From Impatiens glandulifera (taxonomy: Eukaryota > Streptophyta > Magnoliopsida > Ericales > Balsaminaceae): a DNA stretch of 64,000 nucleotides. Under the pieces are notes generated by a model. It ran no database searches, was not told the DNA's origin, and saw only the letters and a program-made list of their open reading frames with translations. Positions 47,030 to 57,347 of this stretch are shown in pieces (position 1 is the first letter of the stretch; every line of letters starts with the position of its first letter). A program made the position numbers and the translations under genes. The stretch spans positions 24,536,676 through 24,600,675 of the forward strand of contig NC_061869.1 of NCBI RefSeq assembly GCF_907164915.1, written 5' to 3'.

Positions 47030-48640
47030 TGATAGGATCGGCTTAATCAATAGAGGCAGGGGCTGGGCTATTGATGAAGGCTTAGAAAAACAGTTTATTA
47101 GAAATCTTGTTAATGATTTAAATCACTTTCTATTCTACGCAAACCCTTGTAAACACTTAAAACAGAATCAAGCGCGGAAATGTTTACTTAGGTTTGAAGC
47201 TGGGAATCAAGAATGAAAAGATGACAAAAAGGAACAACACAGCAATTTGTTTATGGATGTTCGGAGCAAACTCTCCTACGTCACCCCTTCTTCCCACCAC
47301 CGAAAGGATTCACTATAATATGCTTTAAATCAAATATAGTTTGCACGAATAGCTCACTGTTGAACAGAACAAAATCTGTCCAACTTACAATATGATGAAG
47401 AATATCACTCAGCTAAAACGATGCTTTGATTCTAACTCTCTCTTGATTAATACACAGTAAAGCAAGAAAGCAGCTAACAGTTTTAACAGAATAATCTGAG
47501 TATCAATAGATTGATTAATTGTCCGGAAGTTCTAGAAGTTTGTCCATTGTCCTTGAGATTCTTTAAATAAAGAACATGTACTAACGGTCGAATCTTCATA
47601 ATGACACGTGGCGAGCTTCCATTGGAACGCATCCATAGTACACAACAAACTCTAAATACAAGGATCATGGCCGTACACAACTGGTAGTGCACCGAATATT
47701 CTTCAGAGATGTACCTGCAAAACAAGTAGTGTGAAAGATATTCGCTTACGTGGAATTCGTTGATTGGTTGCAGCTGGTTGTCGTACTAATCTTCACTAGA
47801 AAGTGGAGCAGGGGTAGCGTACCACTAGAGCACGTGGGTAGGCGGGTGCTAGCTTCAAGCAACTGCTTAAGCATAGCATTAGACGTATTTCAATTAGACG
47901 ACCTCGTCTAATGAATCAGACGTCCCCGTCTAATAACAGGATCCATTAGACCACCTGGTCTAATGGGATTAGACTTCACGTCTAATTACAGTTCACTTCA
48001 GACAAATCTGAAGAAGTTAGACTGCACATCTAACTTTCACTAGTTAGACTGCACGTCTAACTTTCACTAGTTAAACTGCACGTCTAACTTTCACTAGTTA
48101 GACTGCACGTCTAACTTTCACATTCCATTAAACTCTACGTCTAATAACATTTCACTTCAGACTAGTCTGAAGGAGTTAGATTGCATGTCTAACTTTCTCT
48201 TTCCATTAGACTCCACGTCTAATTCAACTAGTTAGACTGCACGTCTAACTCCGTGTGTTAGACTACACGTCTAACTCCGCTAGTTAGATTGCACATCTAA
48301 CTCCGCTAGTTAGACTGTAAGTCTAACTCCGTGTGTTAGACTACACGTCTAACTCAACTAGTTAGACTGCACGTCTAACTCCGCTAGTTAGACTGCACGT
48401 CTAACTCAACTAGTTAGACTGCACGTCTAACTCCGTTATTTAGACTGCACGTCTAACTTCGTGCATCTAATGTGAAATTGGTCTAATGAACCTCATTAAG
48501 ACCACGTCTAATAAAGTCTGATTTTTATACACCTGCACCAAAGACAATTAGACGCATAAATTAAGTTTTATATCCATTCATCATCAAAATTCTAATAGTC
48601 AAACTACTTCGACACTTACTCAAAATAATTTCACCCAACA
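47030..48640 (-). repeat. 5' LTR of copia-2
   Basis: 1611 bp; about 95 bp shorter than the 3' LTR, mainly through fewer minisatellite units (about 9, at 48230-48458). Shared block at about 47253-47315; TATA-like complement near 47571. Confidence 0.93.
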
Positions 48641-48645
48641 TATAC

Positions 48646-50734
48646 TACAACCATCACTTACTCAAAAAATTGTACCAGAAGTTGTACCCTCGGATATATC
48701 TTTGAAAGTGAAAATGAAGTGGGAGAAAACTCTTTGCCTCACACCCCACTTACTCAGGTCTTGCATGCTACTACTAGTGCAATACCTAAACCATCTAGTG
48801 CAAGAGAATCAATTTCTACATCATTTAGTGCAAGAGCATTAATACATACACCATCTTGTGCAAGAAGAGCATCAATGGGTACACCAATTAGTGTAAGAGC
48901 ATCAATGGGTACACCATCTAGTGCAAGAAGATCATCAATGGGTACACCATTGACAGACCCGATAGACACATCACCAACAGACCCCTCATTTGCATTAGCA
49001 TTAAGTAGTGAAACCGTATTGGAAGTCGGTGCGTTGTTTGATAATAAAAAATAACTTCAACTGAGGCTATATAAATATGCGATGACTAATCATTTTGAAT
49101 TCAAAGTGGAGAAGTCAAGAAAACATCTTTGGTATGTTAAATTTTTGGATGAGACATGCAAGTGAAGATTGTGTGCTGTGAAAGGTAAATTATCTGAGAT
49201 GTTTGAGATCCGAAAATTTGACCAACAACACTCATGCTCAGTTTTGTCAAGGCCAGAGAAAAAAATGCAAACACCAGCATGGGTTATTTGGTAGTGCATG
49301 AAGAGTAAGTACATGAACCATTACCATAACCACTTGCCTAAGAAAGTAATTGAAGATATCCAGACAACTTATGGGTTATATTTGACTTATAATAAGGTTT
49401 GGAGGGCAAGGGAAAAGAATTTAATGGCTATGCGAGGAACGATAGAGGATTTCTGTAGAAAATTGTAATCATACTTTTACATGTTAGAGAAGAATAATCT
49501 GGGTACCATAAAAGACATGCAGACATACGAGCTCAGCCACTTCAAGTATATGTTCATGTCCCTTCAATTAGGGCTTTCAAAACCTTTTCCCGGCCTGTAT
49601 TGTGCGTTGATTCCAGTTTTCTTAAGAAAAGATGGAAGGTCAACTATTGGTGGCTATTGCATTGGATGCAAATGTGCAACTATATCCTGTCGCATTCGGC
49701 GTTGTTGATTTAGAGAATAATAACTCTTGGACTTATTTTATACAAAAACTGAGAGAGGCAATTGGATTAGTTGATGATCTCGTCTTCGTATCTAATAGAC
49801 ACCTAAGCATCGCCAATTCCTTGTGTGCTTTTTTCCAGAAGCAAACCACGGTGCGTGCACATATCACATAAAGATGAATATTATGGCCAAATTCAAAACT
49901 GATAAATGTCATATGGAGTTTGATTTGGCTTCTCGTGCGTACATAGTCTCTAACTTTAATCGGTTTTTTACAAGATCCTGATTAAAGATCAAAGGATTGT
50001 TGCCTATTTGGAAGAAATTGGAATCTAAAGATGGAGTAAAGCATTTTTTTCCCGGTAAGCGATACAATCAACTCACAAGCAATTATGCTGAGAGTTTTAA
50101 TAGTCAAAGCAGGGAAGCCAGAAAGTATCTCATTTATGCAATGGCTGAGTATTTAAGATTCACAATACAACATTGGTTTAATGATAGAAGAGAAAAAACG
50201 GCCAACCACCAAGAAATTTTATCTCCAACTTATGAAAAGTTATTACGTGAGGGATTTGAGAAGGCCAGATTCTATATAGTATCATCGCTTAACCCATTCG
50301 ATTTTTATGTGCATGAAAATGAGTCCCATTTTAAAGTCCATTTGAAAGACATGAACTGCACTTGTAGGTTATTTGAAGTTTCTGGTCTTCCTTGTACGCA
50401 TGCAATGGCTGCCAGTTACCGCAATTTGGTTTCTTATGACTTCTATTCAAGGTATTATTCATCTCTCATGTTCAATCTATTTAACCAATTGTTTAATCGT
50501 TCTATTTTCTATTCTGACAGATATTACACAACTGAATCTTGGATGAATGCATATGCAAATACATGTTATCCTGTTGGTGATGAAGACGATTGGGATATTC
50601 CCGAAATTATCAAACAACGCGTGTGTCTAAAACCACCTGTTAAGGTTAAGAAAGGGCGGACACAAATAAAGCGTACGTCATCCCAAGGTGAGGTGCGTAA
50701 GGTCCCGAAACGTGCAACTCATGTGCTGGACTAG
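48646..50734 (+). pseudogene. MULE transposase, catalytic and SWIM parts
   Basis: After a repetitive Ser/Thr-rich linker (48719-49054) the MULE core appears in several frames: CVDSSFLKK (first Asp), GQLLVAIALDANVQLYPVAFGVVD, VFVSNRHLSI (second catalytic Asp is Asn), SNYAESFNS (Glu), then the SWIM zinc finger CTCRLFEVSGLPCTHAMAA and the ESWMNAYAN...YPVGDEDDW tail. A probable 69-bp intron at 50452-50520 (AAG/GTATTA to GACAG/ATATTAC) is in frame and stop-free; removing it restores the usual SR-YYTTESW spacing. Frameshifts near 49640 and stops near 49470 and 49868 make it inactive. Confidence 0.88.
48770..48960 (+). repeat. Coding minisatellite in MULE transposase linker
   Basis: About six degenerate 33-36 bp units encoding SARRASMGTPS-like repeats, between the N-terminal region and the catalytic core. 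Confidence 0.8.
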
Positions 50735-51893
50735 GACATAATAGGGAAAATGCAAAGTTGTGATGCCTGCACCATCTACTGCAAGAGAATGATTATCTCA
50801 GCAGCATGAGTCATCATCTCAACAGTATGAGCCTTTAGCTTGAAACATTAAAGATTGTGGTGATAAGTGGTAGTGTTCCTTATGTTGATAATTGAATTGA
50901 ATTGTGGTGGTTTAGGATAAATTGTAGTATGTTTCATGCATTATGTTTCTTTTTATGTTAAAGTTTAAAGTTAAATATATTTGTGATTGAATCGACCTAT
51001 GTTGTTTATTGGTATGTATGTAAATATGTTCTGCAGTCATGTGGTCAATTATACCGATGGACTAGTTTTATGTTGTATCACCCTTGTTCTTATTGTAAGG
51101 GGATGTACATGTAATTGAACTCCCATTTACCGATCAATTTTGTCTCACCATCATGTACATATTGTATGTAACCTTTTCTTCGATTCGTGTAATGATCAAG
51201 GCATGGTCATAGGAGATGACACAAGCATTTCAAGCATGATTCATGAGGCTAGGTTTTCAACTAAAAGTAGGTTTCCCAAGGTTTTCAATTTACTATCCTT
51301 CCTTTCCTTTACTTTACTTAGAGATACACGAAGTACATAGAGAGACACGAAGTCCTTAGTGAAACGCGAAGTCCTTAGTATCCTTCTGTACTGCTATTCA
51401 ACCTTGAAGTTTCTTCACACACAATGGTTTTACATTGAAGGTTATCTTCAAGTCTGAAGTGCAGGCATGGAAGAATACTCAATTTAAAATCCTTCCATAC
51501 TGCACTTCAGGCTTAAAGTTTCACTTGAAAGTATCTTCCAATTCTTTGGTATGTTATGTAAGGTTCATGTTCATTTCTTTGGTATGAATCTTGGTATGTT
51601 TTATATTTAAAGAAAACATAGGTTATCAATTCGCAAGATGCGATATACTTAGAGAAACGCGAAGTCCTTAGAGAAACGTTAAGTACTTAACTTAGTGAGA
51701 CGCGAAGTATTTAGCGAAACGTTAAGTACTTAACTTAGTGAGACGCGAAGTACTTAGCGAAACGTGAAGTCATTCAAATTATCCAATGTAATGAATAGAG
51801 TATACACAAGATTTAACTACAAATATTTTAACATTACATTTACATTACAAGTAACTTCAAGTTCTCTCCAAAATTCACTCCAAGATTACAATA
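50735..51893. other. MULE non-coding middle with ACGCGAAG-type repeats
   Basis: No gene recognised. Holds the transposase 3' UTR and two repeat clusters at 51324-51379 and 51648-51772, units such as GAGACGCGAAGTACTTAG. Confidence 0.7.
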
Positions 51894-54276
51894 CTATGGT
51901 TCTATAATTTGATGGAATAACCTGACCGCAATCTTCTGTCTCCAAAACTCTATTTCATTTAAGGTCACATTTTGTACACATTGGTTAACAATCAAGTATT
52001 CCATATACATAAGTGTGAATAAACCATAGTCCCCGCTCTCGATTGCTCTAGGGACTTCCCCTACCTTAGTTGCTGCATTTTTGCCTTTCGGGTGTGGAAT
52101 CCTTTTGATTATCATGGGCTAGAAGTTGAAGTTAGGAAATCTTTGTAGCTCAGCATCAGAGACTCCTTTTGCAAATAAATATGGAATCATCTCACACAAC
52201 AGTTTCAAGTATGGATTCAGATTCTTATAAAGATAAGAATCGCAGTCATAAACGTCAATGTGATTCTTTTGTAAACAAGTTACGCATAGTACCCAATGCT
52301 TGTTGATAATGTTCAGAGGCACATATATATCGTCGATTGATGCCCAATCAGGCATATATCTAAGTTCTACACCCAAGAAATAATTTTGAAATTCTACGAG
52401 TGGATAATTTTCACGATCTTTTTTAAAATTGTTGCACTCTTGCCTTATCTTATCTCCGAATAACCAATCCCCTATGTTACTTTAGAATTTTATAAGTCTT
52501 AGGATATTCTGCAATCCTTTTTCGCAACAAGTGTCAGAATGCGTCGATTTCCGGCACAATGTGAAAACATTCAGTATATATCAAATAACATTGTTAGAAT
52601 AACATTAATGAATTATGAATTGCACGACTTATAGTATCTTGAAGCCATGTGAACCTTGTTAGAACTCTAAGAAACACCTCATTCCCTACTTCGCAAGTTA
52701 ACACATCATTTTTCTCATCCTTGGTTTTTGGATCTTTCATCCAATTTTTAACTTCATAGCAGCTCATCTTCAGATTTTTGAAGGGAATTGACTGTTAATG
52801 GATCATTTATCTTTTCCAGTTTTCACAAAGAAGGGTTAGTGTACGAGTCATCTTTTTTGGCTTCTTCACTCTTCTATTTTGCACAAATATTGCTTTAAGA
52901 GGAGTGTTGTATAATTTGAAATCATCGTCATCTTCAACATTCGTCTTCTTTTTATTCTTCTTATTCTCAATGCCTTGTTGCATCACATCGGTGAGCTTCA
53001 CATCCACACTCTCCTTCTAAACCTCCCCACTCTTCTCCTTCTCAACCTCCCCACTCTTCTCCTCCTCCACATCCTCCACACTCTTCTCATACTTCACATT
53101 CACATCCCCACTCACCTAATCCTCCACACCATCCACCTTTACATCCTTCTCCTCATCCTTCAACTCCATCTCCACACCCTCCACACTCTTCTCCACACCT
53201 TCCACCACCTTCTTCTCCTCTTCATTGACCTTCACATCCTTCTTCTCATCCTTCACCTTCTTCTCATCCTTCACCTTCTTCTCATCTTTCACCTACATAT
53301 CCATAATCTCCTCACTTTCATTCGTCTTCATCTCCATCATCTTCTGCAAAATAGAACAACATTCTGGTCAAATATGTCCTTAGCGTAACGTGAAGCCCTT
53401 AGCGTAACGTGAAGGGCTTCACGAAACATTAAGTACAAATTTCAATATTTAACCTTAATCTTATCCTTCTTCTTCTCCTCCATATTATCTAATTTGGCTA
53501 TTAAAATGACCATCTTTTGGTTAGATTTGGCTAATAACTGTTCGGACATATTAATAACCAACTTTTTCATATAAGCATGGTGAGTTTCTTGAGTTTTTTG
53601 AGTTTCTTTAGATTTTCAGCTCTTTGATGAGCTCTGTTTTCAACTCTTTGAGCGCCTCCTTTAGCTCTATTTTCAGCTCTTTTAGCTTCTCCTTCAGCTC
53701 ATCACATTAACATCCAACAAAAGGTGTTGGAAGTAATGCAGGACTTGACTTCGCAGTGGGGGGACTAGGAATGTTGGCATTGGGAGGACTCGATTCATAA
53801 GCAAGCTTCCTCTTCAGGTTTACTGCTTCTTTGAGAGTAGCTTCAACCTTTTTCTTCCTGGTGGTAGGTTTGCGAGTAGGTTCTTCCTCTTCATCAACTT
53901 CATCTTTGCATATCTTCCCATTTGTAAATCCCTCAAAAAATTCATCAGCTGACTCGTCTATTTGTTCAAAGTCCACACCACTATATAACCACTTCTCGAT
54001 GGAGAACTCTTCCATCTTAGTCAGATACGTCGTCTCAAAGGCAGACTTTATCTCGTTCAAGGTGTTCTTCCTGTTGGAATGATAGACTAACAACATTGGG
54101 CGTAGAGGCTCATTAAGCTCATTCCTTTTGGAGAATTTAAGGACAAAGATTTTGATGACCTCATATGTCCACACTTGAAATGTCAATGTAAACCCATAAA
54201 TGTTATAAGCAAAAGGAGCATAAGGATCATTAATCATTTTCTTCTTGTTAAAATATAAAGAACTGAGACGTTTCAT
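51894..54276 (-). pseudogene. Ulp1-like (C48) cysteine protease gene carried by MULE
   Basis: SUMO-protease-like protein often captured by plant MULEs. N-terminal exon 53707-54276 has the DUF1985-type pattern PFAYNIYGFTLTFQVWTYEVI, then an acidic region. A Lys/Glu-rich repeat lies at 53010-53345 and a possible 110-bp intron at 53344-53453. The catalytic region is 51894-52376: His in NKHWVLC, Asp in VYDCDSY, but the Cys position reads GDYGLFT, so Cys is Tyr (codon 52026-52028). A TAG at 52116-52118 interrupts the domain. It therefore cannot be a protease as written. Confidence 0.82.
53010..53345 (-). repeat. Lys/Glu codon repeat in Ulp1-like gene
   Basis: CT-rich on the plus strand; minus strand encodes KDEKKV- and EKSVEDVEE-like repeats. 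The plus-strand Leu/His ORF here is only its mirror. Confidence 0.75.
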
Positions 54277-54300
54277 GTTTTGTTCAAACCCTTAAGGGCG

Positions 54301-55710
54301 GCTATAAAGTTGACCTTCCCCCATAGAAATCGGAGGATAGTTTCCTAGTTTTCCACCATGTGGAGGATTTTTGGAAATACCATCCTCCTTGGGTCAAATG
54401 TAAATAGGTACTAGCAAATCAGGCATACTAGCCCCATCTTCCATGCATCTTCCTTATCATTGCATTTCATAAAAGCAGTCTCCAACTCGTTCATTCATAC
54501 ACTCATTTTCCCTTCTTCACACCAAGTCGTTTAAATTTCTCGTCTAATCCAATCATAAACTCAAACAAGTTTAAACCCAGTTTGTTTGGATATTTTAATT
54601 ATTTTTTCCATTTTCTATTCTAAACGCCTCAAATGATTTTCTAAAAATTTGAAAAAAAATAAAAATGGTGTAAAATATTTTTTAAACAAAATTAGAAATT
54701 ATTACGATTTTAAGATTCATTTGAAATATTTTCTCTATTTTTCCAAATGTCTTAGACAAATAATTTGAGTATTATGACCAAAACATAACGAGAAAAATTC
54801 CGACAATTTTATATTTTATTTGACCATTCAATATATTCATATCGAGCTTTAGAATAATTTAATATTATACTTATTTTTGTACTCTTAGTCGACATATATG
54901 ACATTATATAATTTTTTTGCCTTATATTTTATCATGGATACTCTAAATGCATATTTAGGAACACATCGGACTTGGTCGTCTAGAAGCATTCTTAGGTTTT
55001 GGATTATCAAATAAAGTGTAAGAAATTTAATGTTTTACAAGACCATTTATTCCAGAGTTAAGACCATCCATTTGGACGGCTGTGTGAATCATATCATAAA
55101 AGCCCAAATAATAAACAAGCACATTTCACCAAATCCAAAATGAATTGATAAAATAATAAAATAAGTATTTTCTAATTTTTTAAGGAGTAAATTAGGTGAC
55201 GAATTTTGAAAAGTCAAGTTGGTATAGGTCGATCTTGGAGACGAGCTCGATCTTATTCGGTCTCTCAAGCAGTCAATTTATTTGACATCGGTATAAATAA
55301 ATTCGAGCATGACCTACCATTTTGGTTAGTCATGCCCCTCAGAATTCAAGAGTAAGATAAGACATAGAATAAATTGCCATACGAGTTGATTTCTCATTAT
55401 GGACGATTTTAGGCGTATACAAAGTTTACCAACTATTGACAAAATAAGCATTGGAAACAATTCCTAGTTGTGACATTAAAAATTGACTCACTCAATTTGT
55501 AGAAAAATTCAAATAATCTCGATCCATTAAAATAATTTTTATATATTTTAGACTCATCAAGAGATAAAAAAAATTAAATTATTATTTGAATAAATGTTGT
55601 ATTCATTAAATCTAAAATAATTAAATAAAAGGCAAAGTTAAATAATTATTTTGGATAAATATTATATTCATTAAATCCAAAATAATTAAAATAAAAACCA
55701 AAATAATAAT
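54301..55710. other. Unassigned DNA between MULE and copia-1 E
   Basis: AT-rich with no ORF of note and no terminal repeats I can identify. The MULE right end should lie near its left side. ATAAT (55706-55710) is the expected left target duplication of copy E. Confidence 0.5.
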
Positions 55711-57009
55711 TGTTAGGATCTAGGTAGCCGCTGGAGGACCGGGGGTTGGACCGGTTAGCGGTTTACACTCGAAGGGTGGTGGTTAATCCGGTTAGAGATT
55801 AACACCGGGGTTTCAATATTACACAACCTATCACAAACTCTTGAACTAGGTTCAAGCGCGGAAGAGGTTTGCTTTCAAGTTGAAGCGGCACGCTTGTATG
55901 ATAGGCAGAAACGGTATTGTATAATGGAGGTTTGAAGTTTGATGGGTCGGCTTCGGTAACCTGGAAGTTCGGCTTGGATAGGATTAAGTCGGTTGTAGTG
56001 GTATAAATCGGTCAAGTAATGAAATCGGCAGACAGTAAATAATAAGACAGATTTTATGGATGTTCGGAGATAAAACTCCTACGTCACCCCTTCCTATCGA
56101 AACCGCGAGAAGGATATTCACTAAGGAATACAAGTACAAACCGATCGAGACTTATTTCCTGCTCGATAACACTCTTACAATTTACACCGAAATTGTAAAA
56201 CACACTTTAACTTTTAACACTTAGGCTTTCTAAAACAACACAATCTTGTCACTTATAGTAAATGCTCTTAGCGCTCTTTATCCCAAATGTATGTCTCTGA
56301 TTGTCCCGCATTTACTCTTCTGCAACTGCCTCCTTTTATAGGTGAAATATGCCAACGGTCATATTTTACTTCCTTGAATCTGATTGGCTGAGCGGAGGTG
56401 CAGTGATTCAGTGTTTCAGACCTGCGGTCGTTTCCTCAGACCTGATGGTCAAGCTCAGACCTGGTGTTCTGTCTCAGACCTGGCGGTCTGTTCTTCCGGT
56501 ATGTAAGACAAACCTGCCGGGTTTGTCTTTTACTTGATGTAGGTACTGTCTGTTGGACAGTTGTCTGTACTTGGAAGATCTTCTTTCTGGCTTATCCCGA
56601 AGTGGAAGGATCCGGTAGTACTGTTTTCTGCAGCCTACAGTCTTTCCTCAGACTTGCATGGATATGAAAGTATTCAGTCTGTTCCTTTGGTATCGTTCTC
56701 AACAGATACCCAAATTGTCTTCTTGTACTGGTCGGCCGCTTGACTTAGCCGAGTGGCTTTTGGTATGAGTAATGTAACCGGACTTCTTCCGGTTATTTCT
56801 CTGCCTCGTGGATGATCGGCTGTTTGATGATTCCGGTTTTAAGCTTTGGCCGATCCTTTCTTTGTGCGGTCAAGTTCCAAGTATTCTTGGTCGGTTTAGT
56901 ATCTTGACCGGGTAGTTTTCTTTAGCCGGTTCCGGTCCGGTTCCTTGTTCCTGCATGGAAAGTTTATTTAAGTTAGGTATGTTTGAACCGGTCTAATTTT
57001 ATCTAACAA
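55711..57009 (-). repeat. 3' LTR of copia-1 copy E
   Basis: 1299 bp, TGTTAGGATC to ATCTAACA; TATA complement at 56332-56340; shared block about 56060-56135. Confidence 0.93.
56417..56490 (-). repeat. Fourfold palindromic unit upstream of LTR TATA (copy E)
   Basis: Four copies of about 19 bp with CAGACCTG(G)CGGTCTG-like core, in the same place as the three units of copy A (5742-5803). Clean units are near-perfect inverted repeats. Confidence 0.8.
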
Positions 57010-57260
57010 TTTCTCCCTTTTTGATTATTTTATTTAAAATTATCAAAATCATGTAAGTTTGCAATCGTAGGCCGGTTGTTTTGTTTGGCCGGATTTTTTT
57101 GAAACTGACTTAGGAGAATTTTTCGAAAAAAGTTTAAGAAAAATTTTGGAAAAGTCTTTATCTTTTATCTCTTTATCTTTTATCTTATCAATTTCTCCCT
57201 TTTTGATTATTTTATTTAAAATTATCAAAACAAAGTAGAAATGCAAGAGATGGCCGGTTT
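57010..57260 (-). repeat. Polypurine tract, duplicated (copy E)
   Basis: Tract at 57011-57023 next to the LTR and again at 57191-57205 with the same about 60-bp flank and a relic LTR end (TATCTTATCA). Same arrangement as copy C/D, so ancestral to both. Confidence 0.85.
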
Positions 57261-57347
57261 CAAAAATAACTTTATATATATATAGATAACCGAAAGAGAC
57301 AAAACATATATAAAAACACTAAGGCAATAAGAGAGGAAAGATAGTCC

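Larger units (their letters stand above)
38811..48640 (-). mobile_element. copia-2: LTR retrotransposon with gag and accessory ORF but no pol (9.83 kb)
   Basis: LTRs 38811-40516 and 47030-48640 (TGACAGG/TGATAGG to CCCAACA), perfect 5-bp target duplication TATAC (38806-38810 and 48641-48645), tRNA-Met primer site and polypurine tract. Inside: gag, then directly a spacer with palindromes and a large accessory ORF. No protease, integrase, RT or RNase H pattern is present, so it resembles the non-autonomous TR-GAG class and needs enzymes in trans. The LTR is distinct from copia-1 but shares one block in R/U5 and part of U5. Confidence 0.93.
37847..54300 (+). mobile_element. MULE (Mutator-like) carrying a Ulp1-like gene, split by copia-2
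   Basis: Plus-strand MuDR-type transposase (38436-38810 and 48646-50734) and a minus-strand Ulp1-like protease gene (51894-54276), arranged convergently. This pairing is known from Kaonashi/KI-type MULEs, many of which lack long terminal inverted repeats; I found none here, so both ends are approximate. Short repeats with core ACGCGAAG recur near 37980-38390, 51320-51772 and 53380-53432, tying the two sides together. Copia-2 is inserted at 38811-48640 with target duplication TATAC. Confidence 0.83.

Noticed and set aside
52975..53388. Plus-strand Leu/His-rich 137-codon ORF
   Set aside because: Mirror of the Lys/Glu-rich repeat of the Ulp1-like gene on the minus strand.
54301..55710. MULE terminal inverted repeats against 37847 onward
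   Set aside because: No convincing inverted match by eye; Kaonashi-type MULEs often lack long ends.
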